Shown here in pieces: positions 1-11,935 of a stretch of DNA of 28,159 nt. Under the pieces are notes generated by a model. It saw only the letters and a program-made list of their open reading frames with translations. It had not been told where the DNA came from and did no database searches. The position numbers were made by a program, and so were the translations under genes. Numbering within the stretch: the first letter of the stretch is position 1; the number at the start of each line of letters is the position of its first letter. This DNA is from Hypsibius dujardini. Its lineage: Eukaryota; Tardigrada; Eutardigrada; Parachela; Hypsibiidae. Location of the stretch: NCBI GenBank assembly GCA_001579985.1, contig LRSR01006888.1:1-28159 (forward strand). The letters are read 5' to 3'.

Positions 1-265
1 GGGCTGGAGGTAAGCGTTGGACTTGAATCGCAGCTTATATGATCTGTGATGCGGTTGGGGTGTTCGGCTACGTGCCAGCCGGTGTGGTCTCTGGTCGCAG
101 GAACAGCCTCGCACTCGGATGAGTGAATCTCATGTCCCCAGTCCTTTGGAATCCGTGAGGAAGAAACATCCTGTAATGGAAGCGGTCGTGTTGATCGTTT
201 GGAATATCCGAGGGTATGCGTCTCCCGCCATATACAGTACGGCGAGCAGGTTGACGTTTAGATAG
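1..265 (+). CDS. Possible 3' end of a plus-strand gene entering from the left (weak)
   Basis: A good donor (GGAG|GTAAGC) begins at position 10 and a possible acceptor (GGTCGCAG|GAAC) ends at 100, giving a 91-bp intron in the size range of other introns here. Two of the three reading phases stop within about 30 nt of the acceptor; the third stays open to a TAG at 263-265. The phase cannot be fixed because the upstream exon is cut by the window edge, and the short peptides resemble nothing I recognise. It could equally be chance. The bases from 266 to 627, downstream of the Sec24 stop on the other strand, hold no gene I can support. Confidence 0.2.
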
Positions 266-627
266 TCACCGTTTACTGCCGTTCTATCTCCTATGCAGCA
301 AAAGACCGGTTGATCAATTGATATCAATGGATCAATAACACCACAAAAATGTCCACAAAATAGTCTCGAAATGGATAGATTATTGTTAAGGCTGACCGCA
401 ACTCTCCCAGTCAATAAGTTAGTCAAAACTCTTCTATCCACCACTGACAGACAACACTAGTCCCAAGATGAAATATATTAACACCGCACTTAACTTCTCT
501 AGTCAACACGCAAGCCATCAAAGAGCTTCTCTAAAAAAATGTATACATTAAAAAATATTACTGTCCACACCCCCCAAACACATGATGTAAAGTAAAGCTA
601 GTCCGTCCCAATCAGCCACCCCCGTCA

Positions 628-3600
628 TTACTTCTCCACCTCGTCCCGGATAGCATTGTGGAGGTAGTATATGTACTGCACGTAGGACTGCTGAAACGAA
701 CTCGAGCCCTGATCTTCCACAAGGAACCGCCGGAACCAACCCTCCATCTTGTCCGCCTGCTTGATAATCATCAGACGCATGTAGACCGGCCGGGAGTTGC
801 GAATCATTGTGATGAACCGGCGGAGTTCGTCCGCTACCGGGCTGCTTCGAGTTGAAAGCGCCGCATCGCCCTGAGGAGAGAAAATGCTTAATGCATAAAT
901 GAGTAATGAAAACCCGTAGACAGGCACTCAAACCGATAGAACAGAGAGATATCCAAGTATAAACCTTCAAAACATTCAGACAAAAACGCAAAGATAGACT
1001 AATAGACAGATAGACAAACAGACAAACATGCAGACAAAGAGATAGACAGGCAGATAAACAGACATACAGTCGCATAAACCGGTATATAGACATAGGTCAG
1101 CATTTAGCATTTCTTACTAAACCTTACAGCGAACAGCGTACCTTTTCGTGATCAATCTGTGCGAGGTTGTTTACGCCAAAGACATCGCCCAACCAGGAAG
1201 GATCGAGTTGACTGCCTAGCCACAGGAACATGGCTACACCATTCTCCAACAGATAAGCCTGATCGGTGCGCATGCCGGCGCAGGTGGAGCGGATCTGGCG
1301 GAATGTGTGCTGCCCGGGCGTAGTCTCTGCTCTCTCGTCCGGTTCATTCAGTACGAAAAAGCGCGGATAGAGGAAGCTGGTCGAATGCTCGATAGAGAGA
1401 GAGTTGAGGTGGCAGATCAACCAGCTCCGATCATCCGCTCCGACTTCCGCACCTGCCAAGTAACGGAAATGTTTCAACAAATTGCACTAACTTAAAATTA
1501 ATTATTCAAATAAATTTGAATTTATAACGTTAAATTAAATTTAATGTGTTTCCTGAAAAAAAATGTAATTGAAGCTTACCGAGACCGGACACCAAGTCAC
1601 TCCGGACCAAACATCCGGTATAAAGGGGGAGAAGCTTGAGCGTTTCCGGAAGAACTAGCTGACCGGAACCTGTCTGCTTGCTGCAGGTATTACGATAGGC
1701 TGACAGGATCTTAGTGCTGCGTTCGGTCAGACCTTCACGGATGGCTGCCGGGGAAAATTCGTAAAGTCCCTTGATGCCTGCAAACAAGTTAGGAAAAGGA
1801 TGAGTGATAGCTGCCTGATGAGTTGCATCATCGTCAATCACCCAGTTGACGTAAACAGCCAACCAGTGCAGTGGTAATAACGATTAATTGATTGATTCAG
1901 TTCAAATATTGCATCAGCACTTTTGAAATACTAGTATGTTTAGGAACGCAAATGGGGAACGTACTATTTTTGGTCATGAAATTCATGATGACATCAATCT
2001 CGGCCGTGCGATAGAGCTCGGCAATGTCTGCTGAGGCCGCCAGGGCCATGTTCAACACTCGGACGCGACGCTGGGCAGAGAGGCTGGTGTAGAGCAACGC
2101 CACCTGTAAAAACACCGACAACAAACCAATCAATCACCGCGACAGACAGACCAAGATACAGACAGAAAGACGAGGCAGACAGACCAATAGACAGATCCAC
2201 AGACAAATTGCCCAATCGACAGGCAAGTATTACAATGACAAAAGACAGCCAGTCATGCTTCACATCTACTTGCCTGAATATGGACAATGCTCTTGTCTTC
2301 CAACTTATCATCATGCTTGATCTCCGCCAAAATAACCTTGTCGCTGTCCAATGACGCCAAATGCACCTCCGTCGTGGTTGGCATGGACAAATTGCCGAAA
2401 TAGTCAGTCGGCCGGATTCCTGCACTCGTTCGTACCCGCATCACCGCGTCGAAAGCAATCACCCGCTTCAAATTCCTCCGCAGATCCCACAAAAAGCGAT
2501 GACCGTCCTTATCCGCCTGGTAGTAGGCGTACTTATGCGTCTCCCCTCCCGTCAACCGAGACACCTGTTCAAAACGACACAGTTGGGCAACAAATTAGAT
2601 TACAACTTCACAACTAAAATGTCTACATAAATAATCATCTTGTTGATTATCACACATTTTACTTCGCATTTTTTAAATGTAAACCACAGGAATCTCATAT
2701 TAAATCTAAACACAAACAAAATATAATAGCAGATAAAGGATTAAATTTTCAAGAATGGACGTATTTTATAATTAATAATAGCTGACGTTTAGCTCTTTAC
2801 AGGAATTTTGGTGATTGTACCTTTATTTTACTTAAAAGTATAAATCTTGGAAAAGATACATACCTCGCTGAGCGTGGCAACGTCGATATATGAGTTGGGA
2901 AAGAGGAAGAGGTCAACGGAACAACCAACAGCGACGCATTCCTTAGCGAGGTCGGTGTAGTCGGGCACTTGCGGCCGGAGGAGCGTCTTCTCCTTGTCTG
3001 TGCCGAGGAGTTCGCGGTTGTCGCGGTTCTTCAGCTTGCCGGGCGCATCCAAGACGGGCAGGGAAAAGTTGAAAACAAAAATTTTGCCAGGACACCCCGC
3101 AGCCTTTCCAAAACGAAAAAGAAACAGAAAAATTAGTAAAATATTTGATTATTCATTCTTTTCTATTTGATTATATTTTTAGTATTTCGAATATCCTAAT
3201 TCCTTGAAATTTGCACAATAAATTGTTAACAAATAACAATAAACAGTTTTAGTTGAGTTTTAATCAGAATCTAATTTGAATACAACAGAAAGTGTTATTT
3301 ACCTCAAGGGCTCGCATGCCGGCTTGAATAGCGGGATAAAGAATGGTATCGGTCTGTCGGGCATCCGCGAAAATCTTCGGAATCTCCTGCAGCAGCTTGT
3401 CAAACATCTGGCCGCTCTCCTCTAGCCGGACGAGAAAGCCGTCCACCAGCGGGACAAACATGTCAGAAAAATCGTTGACCGTCATCATACTAGGCTGCTT
3501 TAAACCGGCCTGCAAACAAAAACTCAGTCACAAATTGATCAGAACAGTAAGTTATGCTTACAGACGAGGCGACACACACACCGACAGACAAACAGACAGA

Positions 3601-4905
3601 CGAACAGAAAGACAGATATACAGATCGAGAGACAAGCACACAGACAGACGGACAGGCACACGGACACACATGTAGATGGACAGATAGTGAAACGTACCTT
3701 CATGTTAAAAAAATGGACACTGTCACTGAACGTGGCGATTCCAACACGCAGCTTGGATTCCTGACCGTTGCCTTCAACCGGCAACAAAGACTCCAACTCG
3801 TTCCGCAGCATCTCACACAGCTGCGCCACCATTCCAGAAGAGATGGCCCGATAGCTGACGTCGATCATGAAGATGAAGGCCGGCGGTTCGGGTAGCTTCT
3901 CATTGCGACAGTACTCTTTGGTGGCGAGGAATTCGTAGGTGCCGAGACAGAGCTCCGCGCGCTGCATGATGTCCACGCGACGGCCTTCCGAGTCGAGGTA
4001 GGCAAAGTACTCTTGCGGGACTTCGGTCGCAATAAGGCAGAAAGGACATTGGAACCTATAATCAAAACACATCCTGAATACACTGACGGACAGAAAATCA
4101 ATCAATCAAAGAGGCAGACATGAATCAAACAGATATATAGACAAACACACAAACAGTGAGACACAGGTAAACTGATAGAAAATCAGGAAGACAAACGGAC
4201 AGGCAGGCACACCGGCAGCCAAGCAAACAGACAGGTAGATAGATACACAGATAGACAGAGTTAGACAGACCGAAAGGCAGAAAGACAGACAGACAAATAA
4301 ATTAAACACATCTAGCTACTGAAAAAAATGGAGAGAAGAGCGAAACCTACTTTTTGCCTCCTTCAACGAATTTCATGTAGGGAGACATGTACGCCTTGCA
4401 ACGAGTGCACCGAACCGGTCCCTTTTCCCCATGATAGACAATCGGGAGAGGTTGGGCATCCACTGCCAACCTGAAAGTAGTCCGAACGTATGAAAATCTT
4501 GTGCATTTGATTGAGAACACTTCGAAGAATGCTCACTCTGCCATTGGCTGCATGTGCAGAACGAAAGGTATGCCAGAATCCTTCAATAGATTGGCAGTGC
4601 AAGGCGCGGCGTAAAGGGAAGATCGAAGAAACTCTGGCACAGAATTGCCGCAATCGACGGTCCGCGCGTGGGTACTGACGAGGGGCGGTAGTTGTGGGTT
4701 TAGCATGCTCTGGTACACTCCACCATTGTGAACTCTATCTCTCTCCAGCACGTCGATCTGAAGTAAAAAGCAGTCTGCAATTGTCGGTCGAGGTTGAGGT
4801 TTACTATCTTTTTAATATTAGTATTTTCTTGGTTGTCTGCCTATTTTTCTGCCTACTTGCCTATCTGTTCCTCTGCCTGTCTGCCTGTCTGTCTGTCTGT
4901 CTGCC

Positions 4906-4974
<69 letters not shown>

Positions 4975-6892
4975 ACGTACTTGTTTGTCTACTTGTCAGC
5001 CTGCTTGTTTGTTTCTGTGTGTATGTGTATGTCTGTCTGTCTGACTGATGGCCTGATGTGCACCCGCTGCTGCACGTACCACACTCGGGAGTACATCATT
5101 TGTCAGATTGGGCGCGGCGTTCCTCAATCCACCTGCGGGGGCAAGTGGTCTCCCATCTGCACCCAGACCACCAGCGGGAGTCGATCCGGGATATTGAGGA
5201 CCAGGAGGCATCATACTCAATCCGCCCGGCTGATTCTGAAGAGATTTAGAAAAGAAAATAAATACTAGTACCGAACAGAAACGGGGGGGGGGTGTTATTC
5301 CATAATCCAGATAATAAAGCAGGTTCAGACAGACGCACGGGTAGCGAAGTAGCGAGAGTCAGCTGTACACAATCTAGCTGGATAGGAGGCAGTTTGACAG
5401 ACAAATCGAGAGCAGACAGACATATAATAGACAATTAACAATTAACAGGCAGACTGCCTGTCTGTCACAGACAGATTGAGAGATATACACATAGACACAC
5501 TAGCAGACAAGAGAAATGGACAGACAGACAAGTAGACACAGACAGCGATAAGTGGACATGTAGGTAGATGGCAGAAGCAAGCAAACTATCCGACAGTCAG
5601 GGAAGTTACACAACTAACCGGCATGGGAAAGTTTTGGAGATTGCCATGTGGAGGGTTGCTCTGGTGTGGATGAGCCTGAGGTGGATACTGATTTCCCATC
5701 GGCTGTGGCTGCTGCTGCTGCTGGGTATACGGTCCTGGAGTGGGTAATCCACTTTGTGGAGTTTGTTGGGCATAATACGGACTCGCAGGAGTGGAATACG
5801 CGCCGGCATTCTGCAGCGCGAAACCCGGACCTTGATAGGGAGTATTATAAGAAGCCGCCGAAGGTTGTTGTCCCGGTGGAAGCGTCTGTGGTAATGGCTG
5901 TGAAGCCTGCGCCAAGAATTGAGGTGCATTCAGTGGGACATTCTGATACGGCGGCGTATTGTAAGTGCTCGGTGGCGGCGGATAAGTATTCCCGCTTCCG
6001 GTTAGCTGGGTTGGTGGTGCGCTTGTCGGCTGTGGCGGTGCATATGAGGTGGGATACTGCTGAGCTGACGGCTGCTGGCCGGCCATTCCAGTCGACTGCT
6101 GTGATGGCGAATTGACCTAAAGAAAAAGCTACTTCAGTATTCACTTAATGCAACAATGAAGCACCTGAAGCTGAAATTATTACTGATTAATTAATAAACA
6201 ACAAAATTCTGTACATAATTCACTATTTTTTCCAGTACCTGTTGATAAGGTAGCTGAGCAGTCATTTGCCCACTTGCATGCGAGCTATATCCATTGCTTG
6301 TCGGTTGCTGTTGCTGATATCCTTGCGATGAAGGGGCCGCATAAGGAGCAGTCGATTGATTGCCCGATTGACCAGGCATTTGAGTGAATTGCGGTGATCC
6401 TGAGTTTGCATACGCACCAGCTGCTTGATTGGTATATTGACTCGTCGACTGATTTCCATACAAACTCGTTGCTTGATTGGCTGATTGCTCCATTACGTTG
6501 GGCTGCGAATTGGAACTGCCTGAGCCCGCTTCCGCCGGTTTTGCATAGACAGGCGCAGCGGATGGTGTAAAGGAGGACTGCGTCATCGGCTGGGACACGG
6601 AGGAATGAAGGGGGACATTGTTGTTGCTGGAGGCGGAGGCAGCGGAGAAGACAGGCATTCTCGGCATCACAGGCATCGCCGGCATTGTTGCCCGCACACT
6701 ACCCGCCGGCTGGTTTCCGTTTAAAATGTTGCCCACTTGGGGCGGCCGAAAAGTAGGCAACGCCGGAGACGAATTAGCCGCGACATTAGGAGCGAAATTT
6801 AATTTCTGGAAACTATTGACGAGATTGCCTCCTCCTCCTCCGCCGTTTTGTAGTCCATTTTGCGGGCCGTTTCCGGCGGTGTTGGGCATCAT
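628..6892 (-). CDS. SEC24: Sec24, C/D class: cargo-binding subunit of the COPII inner coat (13 exons, 1211 aa)
   Basis: Sec24 pairs with Sec23 on ER exit sites and selects cargo for COPII vesicles. Exons (minus strand, in transcript order): 6892-6239, 6116-5619, 5235-5080, 4757-4537, 4470-4351, 4055-3698, 3509-3303, 3103-2864, 2564-2274, 2103-1965, 1777-1580, 1452-1142, 870-628; total 3636 nt, all phases agree. Residues 1 to about 436 are a low-complexity Gln/Asn/Pro/Ser/Tyr-rich arm. A zinc ribbon follows (CTRC at 531-534, CPFC at 553-556), then the trunk starting near FIFMIDVSY (about 611-618), the beta-sandwich/helical part (LPLYTG, ALLYTS) and a C-terminal gelsolin-like segment. [23 protein letters not shown]-like and TDKEKTL-like stretches match Sec24C/D rather than A/B. 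It is longer than human Sec24C/D (about 1030-1095 aa) because of the N-terminal arm. The start ATG has an AAA at -3 to -1 and is followed by a second ATG. Intron 9 uses a GC donor. Confidence 0.95.
871..1141 (-). repeat. Degenerate CTGT-type tetranucleotide array in Sec24 intron 12
   Basis: About 940-1090 reads on the plus strand as runs of ACAG, AGAC and AGAT words, so on the sense (minus) strand it is a TGTC/TGTT array. Translated it gives Cys/Leu/Ser/Val-rich peptides that are not protein. Similar arrays lie in Sec24 introns 9 (about 2135-2225), 6 (about 3555-3690), 5 (about 4105-4300) and 2 (about 5390-5560). Confidence 0.85.
4862..5047 (+). repeat. CTGT/CTGC tetranucleotide array in Sec24 intron 3, opposite polarity
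   Basis: A run of CTGT units passes into a pure CTGC block (about 4937-4972) and back into degenerate CTGT. It fills the middle of the 322-bp intron 5079-4758. On the sense strand of Sec24 this reads ACAG, the reverse of the arrays in its neighbouring introns. Confidence 0.9.
6239..6892 (-). other. SEC24: Sec24 exon 1: prion-like low-complexity N-terminal arm
   Basis: The first 218 codons encode a Gly/Asn/Gln/Ser/Pro/Tyr-rich segment with a Gly run near the start and loose repeats of the type NQ-(A/S)-TSLY, NQSTSQY and NQAAGAY. The second exon (6116-5619) continues it with Pro/Gln/Tyr-rich sequence. Sec24 N-termini are known to be disordered and poorly conserved, so no function can be read from this beyond disorder. 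The donor is CAACAG|GTACTG and the phase is 0. Confidence 0.8.
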
Positions 6893-7928
6893 TTTGCGTC
6901 AAGTGAATGGGAATCAGTTGTAAAAAATAATTGAAACTTGCAGGGTGTCGATGCGGTGCAACGGTGAAGGAGAGACTGGATGAAAAGAACGGAAAACGAG
7001 GGGAAAAGCTGGCAAAAACACGTGGAGATTTTTTAGAATGTTTTCGTGTCTGGCAATGACGTGGACTCAGCCAGCTGAAATGGAACTGGAATTGTTGGAT
7101 TGGAAGTGGACGCAGTGAAAGCCTGGTGCTGAAAAAGAATGGAATTGGAATCCGGAGGAAATTGCATAGGGCTGACCCGAGTGTTCCATCCCGATTCCAC
7201 CGAATCTAATGGAATTCCAGGGTAATATCGCAGAAACCCCGCCTTTTTGCTGTCGAATGCCCCTCCTGACCCCTCGTGAAAAACACCAACAATCAAACAA
7301 GCAAGACTTGGTAACCAAGAGGGGGTTTTGTAAATAAACTTGAACCAAATGAGACAGAATTGCTGCTAGTGAACCGGTTGAACGCCCTTGTTAAGTGTCC
7401 TCACCCTCATCTCGTCTCTCGTCTCTCTCTCTCGTCGATTGGCATTTAAATCGGTCGCCTCTGTTGTGCAGGATCAACTGTTTTCTTTGCAACTGCGCAT
7501 ACTTTCATCCCGTTCCTCCCGATCGAGTATACCTCAATTCAAAATCTTTAAAAACTGAGTCTAGTTAAAATATATAAACGGGATTGAGAAACGACCAAAC
7601 ATAATAGAGTGAATCTACTCGAATCGGATCACTCCAACTCCCTGACTCGAACCACCATGACCCTCGCATGTGGACGATCAAAACAAGAAGAGCAGCTGCT
7701 TTTTTAGCCATTTTGCTGAGCCTTTTCCCTACGTTTTTCTCCATTTCCCACCATCTTCCTCCACTCCAAACCAATTTCATTGGATAGCACGTGCTGTCAA
7801 CTCCCCATTTCGTTCTCTTTGAACGGGATCGTCATACAGGCTAATTCGTCCTTGATCACTGAAACCAGTGCGTCGCAGTGTGGGTGGGCGACACGCGAAA
7901 ACGAAAACAACAATAAACACCACTAGCC
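6893..7928. promoter_or_regulatory. Divergent intergenic region between Sec24 (-) and the MARCH-type ligase (+)
   Basis: The two start codons are 1036 bp apart and point away from each other, so both promoters should lie here. A TATA-like word, ATATATAAA, sits at about 7569-7577, some 350 bp before the MARCH start. A CT-rich stretch at about 7402-7434 (CTCGTCTCTC repeated) could be promoter sequence or 5' UTR. Open frames here on the minus strand (for example 7033-7348) look like no known family and I treat them as chance. Confidence 0.5.
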
Positions 7929-8511
7929 ATGCCTCTGCAGCAGATGTTCTCACCCAACAACCCCAGCAATCGCTCCACCCGGAAGGGACGCAATAGCAGT
8001 GTCCATTCCGGGCAGCTTGACAAGGTCTATACACAGGATGAGAAGGTGAGGAGGGCATGTTTTGTTGCCATTAAAATGAAAAGAATTTGCGCCGTTTGTG
8101 CTTTGCCGAAGTCGATTGATTGGTCGATCAGCTGTTTTGTCATCGGACAAGATTACTTTTGCCTTCTTGATTGAATCGTGCTCGTCCGTATTTTTCCATG
8201 AAGATTAAACTGCTTTTCGACACAATCCTGTGTGGATTTTGATTCTGTATCACTGAACCCCGATAATTTGTTTCTTTTAAGTGAAGAGGCGGAGCTATAA
8301 GACACAATCGAATCTGACTTGAAGGATCTCAGAAAAAGCTTGTAACTCCGTCCCGGGATCCAGACTTTTTTCCTTTGACAGATTAATTCCAGTTTAGATA
8401 GGAAACGAAGTAGAATGAAAGAAATTAATTGAAACTGTTGTGAATACATGCTTGTTTATTGTGTAAAAGAATTATGTGTATAGTTAAGTGATTTTTAAGC
8501 GATATCCTTGC

Positions 8512-8567
<56 letters not shown>

Positions 8568-10167
8568 CTTTTTTGCACGGTTTTTTAATTGCCCTGCCCT
8601 TTATCCTTTAACAGGAGGCCGGCGGCGATCACGGAACGAATCTTCTCCAGAGGAGCGCCAGTTTCACATCGACCTGCTCAAACAGCAATGCGGAGATCTG
8701 TCGTATTTGCCATTCAGAGGCCGATGCGGAGACCCTCCTCATTTCCCCCTGCCACTGCATCGGGAGTCTCAAGTAAGCGACAGGACAGCGCTTCTTTGAC
8801 AGCTAAGTTTTTGCTATCCTATTACTTTTGTCCTCGTAACGTTCGTAACGATGACGGAAATGAGAAGATGCGTATTTCCGACCCGTTACTCACACATATC
8901 AGTCTGATGGTTCATTGTTTTGGCTGTGTTTGCAGATTTGTTCATCAGAAGTGTCTTCAACGCTGGATCAAAAGCTCACAGGCCAAAACTTGCGAGCTGT
9001 GCAAATACGAATTTCAGATGCAGAGCAAAACTAAACCGTTGACCAAGGTAATCCAAAGATATGGCCGTCAGTTAGACAAGCAGGCAGACCGAGAAAGACA
9101 GACAAACAGATAGACAGCCAACTTGACCTACAGACTTTCATGCTGATGGGTTAGTTTTACTTTGAAAGATTGCATCATTGTTACAGTGGGAGAAACTGGA
9201 TATGAGCCCGGTGGAGCGACGCAAGATCCTGTGCTCGGTGATGTTTCACATCATCGCTATCACTTGCGTCACCTGGTCGCTCTACGTGCTGATCGACCGG
9301 ACGACCGAGGAGATTGCCAGCGGTCAGCTGGAATGGACCTTCTGGACCAAAATCGTCGTCGTCGCCATCGGCTTCACGGGCGGCGTGGTGTTTATGTATG
9401 TCCAGTGCAAGATGTATATTCAGCTCTGCCGCAGGTGGAAGACCTACAACCGCGTCATCTTCATCCAAACCTGCTATCCCGAATCTCGCTCACCTCCCAG
9501 TCCGCCTCCCCCGCTATCGACACAACCTCCCATTGTGATGGTCATTGGGATTCCTCCTCCTCATTCCACTACTGACATTAACTTACCCGTCACCGTCCAG
9601 GTAACGATTTTTAAATAAATTGATCTAAAATTTAAAACAATATTAAAAATTCTTCTTATGTATAATTTTTGCAATATTTTTAATAAATAATAAATACTCT
9701 TGTCATTATTTAACGAATTCAAAAGTAAAAAAAAGTTGAATCCCTAATACTTGCTAATTTAAAATGCTTTTCTTGTGTGGAAACTGATAATGCTCTATAT
9801 AATTGAAATATAGATTTGATGTGATATTAGATAAAATGTCCAATGTCTTCCCCATCATTACATCTATGTATTATTATTTTAAATAAAACGAAACCATTTT
9901 GATTCAAAAAAACCGCATTTGGCGATTTGATATAAAGGTTTGAATATGTTTGAACAACAGCAAGTCCAGGCGGATTTGACGCCTGCGGAGACCTCCTCAA
10001 TGGCGCCCTTAAACTCCGCCCCGGAAACGGACCTTCCCGAGACGATGACGACGACAACAGCAACAACGGACAGACGAAGTGGCGGGCAAGTGACGATTGA
10101 CGTGGAGCAGCAGTCCTCCACCGCCTCTTATTCCAATCGATGGGGATCAATTAAGCCGACCGGTTAA
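7929..10167 (+). CDS. MARCHF8: MARCH1/8-type RING-CH E3 ubiquitin ligase (5 exons, 335 aa)
   Basis: Membrane-bound E3 ligase that ubiquitinates surface and endosomal membrane proteins; vertebrate MARCH1/8 down-regulate MHC-II, transferrin receptor and others. Exons: 7929-8045, 8615-8772, 8936-9047, 9187-9600, 9961-10167; all phases agree. The complete C4HC3 RING-CH is visible: C68, C71, C85, C87, H95, C98, C111, C114, with the class motif [20 protein letters not shown]. Next comes a conserved block starting WEKL, with [12 protein letters not shown] before membrane segment 1 (about 143-166) and [20 protein letters not shown] as segment 2 (about 185-210), then YNRVI. This layout is specific to MARCH1/8. 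The C-terminal tail (about 120 residues, Pro- then Thr/Gln-rich) is longer than in vertebrate MARCH8. The last splice (GTCCAG|GTAACG to CAACAG|CAAGTC) is less certain than the others. Confidence 0.93.
8513..8567 (+). repeat. (ATTG)n microsatellite in MARCH intron 1
   Basis: About 14 uninterrupted TTGA units lie 47 bp before the intron 1 acceptor at 8613-8614. Shorter TTGATTGATT words are scattered in other introns of the window (for example near 1885 and 21500). Confidence 0.95.
9048..9186 (+). repeat. Short ACAG-type array in MARCH intron 3
   Basis: About 9067-9120 contains AGAC/ACAG words in the sense strand of the gene, opposite in polarity to the ARL6 array and within a 139-bp intron. 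Confidence 0.75.
9601..9960 (+). other. Last intron of the MARCH gene, with a possible early poly(A) end
   Basis: If the donor at 9601 is not used, the frame reads five more residues (VTIFK) to a TAA at 9616-9618, inside the hexamer AATAAA at 9614-9619. This would give a shorter protein ending close to where vertebrate MARCH8 ends. The spliced form adds exon 9961-10167. Both are plausible; RNA data would decide. Confidence 0.4.
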
Positions 10168-11935
10168 ACATCACTTCCGTCATCTCATCCCTGCTTACCG
10201 CTCCACCAATTGCCGGTGACTGATTTTTAATGTATTATATTGCTTTCATTTACCTCTTGTTTTATTTTTCTTTTCTACTTTTTGCTCTCTCTCTCTCCTT
10301 TACTTTTTTTTCTAATATTAAAAACATAATGGGAATCTTTCCTATCCATAATGCACATAGCATAGTCAGCTTGTTGGTTGGCTTCTCTCTTTCTCTCTTC
10401 CAGACAAAGCGAGTGCTAGGGTATGTTATTATTATGGTAGCTGGGTAGAAGTTGGTTCCGTGTGTAATTGACGCGTTTTGTTTGTGCCCTTGCCCTTGCC
10501 CTGCCCTGGCGGGATGGGCTCTCCAGTTATTCTTTCGAGTGAGTGAGTGAGCGCGCTTTTTTGCTGCTGCGATATAAACATGTTCCTCTTTACTCTACTT
10601 TACCTACATTCTCTGTTCTCTCTCAATTTTGCCGTGAGTAAGAAGTTGCATCTTGACATATTTGAAGAACGTTTGCAGGCAGTCCTTTACGGTCACTGTT
10701 GTGGATATAACAAACGGAGAAACGGCTGTTTGGTTTCATTTCAATTTAGTCTAATTTATTATACTTTAATTGCTTCAAAAAGAGGCTTTTAAATCAGCTC
10801 TAATTAATATATAACCTATAAATATTGAGATATTAAATTAAAAATCTCCTTTTAAATACCGAAAATGTGGCTTTTCTTTGAAATAAAATGGGGTTTTTAT
10901 TTAAATATATTATTTATTTGACTTTAGATTCGAAAACCCGAAAGAAATAGTGCGAAACTAACTTTATTTCATCAAAAACGTCAAACATTAAATCATTTGT
11001 CACGTAAATATTTATTATTTATTTTATTACTGTTTATTTTTATAAGAAGAAATCGCATAGTAATGTATACTAGTAAAATGATACTATCCGAGCGAAGGCA
11101 GTTGTAAACGTTGGGATAGTTCAATTAATGATGACACTCTGCCAAAGCCTTGTGGCCGCTTTTGATGGATCGAGACGGAAGGTGCGATTGTGTGTGTGGT
11201 CGTCGGTCAAGCAACCATTAGCCAGTTACACCCCTCCTGTCTGCTAGTCCTAGTGTGAGCAGTATTGTTGTGGTCTGGTAGTCATTTTAAAATGAGTGTC
11301 CGCCGAGTCAATCAACATTGAAACTCACCAATCAAAAACGAGGACATCGTAACGGGCGAATCACAAAAACGGAGTACGGCAAAAAGCGCCAATCAAAATG
11401 GAGAGAATATATCCGAAATCGTCCAACCACGATGTGGCGACCCCAATCCGCTCATAACTCAACGAACGCTTTTTCTTATCCTTGAAGATTTTGTTGAGAT
11501 AATTCGTGGAATTAATTTCCATCAGCCTCATCTATTCACTCAGACATTTTCCAATGAGCACGTGACATCTCCCTCACTTTAAGTTCGACATGACACAAAT
11601 TTCAACCGAGACTGAGATCTTCTCCCTTTCTTCTCCGGGACGAACATTGCCTTCAATATTCATGTTCGTTCAATGACCGAGCGTCGTGATAAGAACGGCA
11701 AGCGTCCAACGTCTGACCTGCTTCATTCACTCATTGATAAATATATTTTTCGCTCTTTCATATTTTGCTTGGGTTGATTGATTGACACTTTGTACCTCAG
11801 ATGTTATTGGTCATTGTAGGATATCAAAAACAATTCTAACAATTTTGACATACACTTTTAATATATTTCTGAGAAAAGATGAACAATGTGATAAACATTT
11901 TAATTAATATACCTATAATGTATTGTATTTTGTAG
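10168..11935. other. 3' UTR and intergenic sequence after the MARCH gene
   Basis: An ATTAAA at 10317-10322, 150 nt after the stop, is the nearest poly(A)-like hexamer. A CT-rich run (10258-10312) and a GTGAGTGAGTGAG run (about 10537-10551) are low complexity. The stretch 11090-11760 is less AT-rich than its surroundings and may hold the promoter and 5' exon of the ankyrin unit that follows, but I could not join any upstream exon to it. No RNA gene is recognisable. Confidence 0.4.

Noticed and set aside
130-444. 104-codon minus-strand open frame downstream of Sec24
   Set aside because: No recognisable family, no splice or poly(A) support; composition like random open frame.
4862-5048. Open frames of Cys/Leu/Ser/Val repeats (also at 548-1093, 12779-13394, 27194-27520 and others)
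   Set aside because: They are translations of CTGT tetranucleotide arrays inside introns, with no start context or homology.
7033-7348. Two overlapping minus-strand open frames upstream of Sec24
   Set aside because: They lie in the divergent promoter region, overlap in different frames and resemble no protein; Sec24 has its own well-placed start at 6892.
7641-7655. GGTTCGAGTC on the minus strand, like a tRNA B box
   Set aside because: The flanking bases do not form a T-arm stem and no A box or acceptor stem is found at the right distance.
8589-9113. 174-codon plus-strand open frame over MARCH exons 2 and 3
   Set aside because: It reads exon 2 in the wrong frame and runs through an intron; the RING-CH cysteines appear only in the spliced model.
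11673-11777. Short plus-strand frame starting MTERRDKNGKRP as a possible first exon of the ankyrin unit
   Set aside because: No GT donor in the required phase before its stop.
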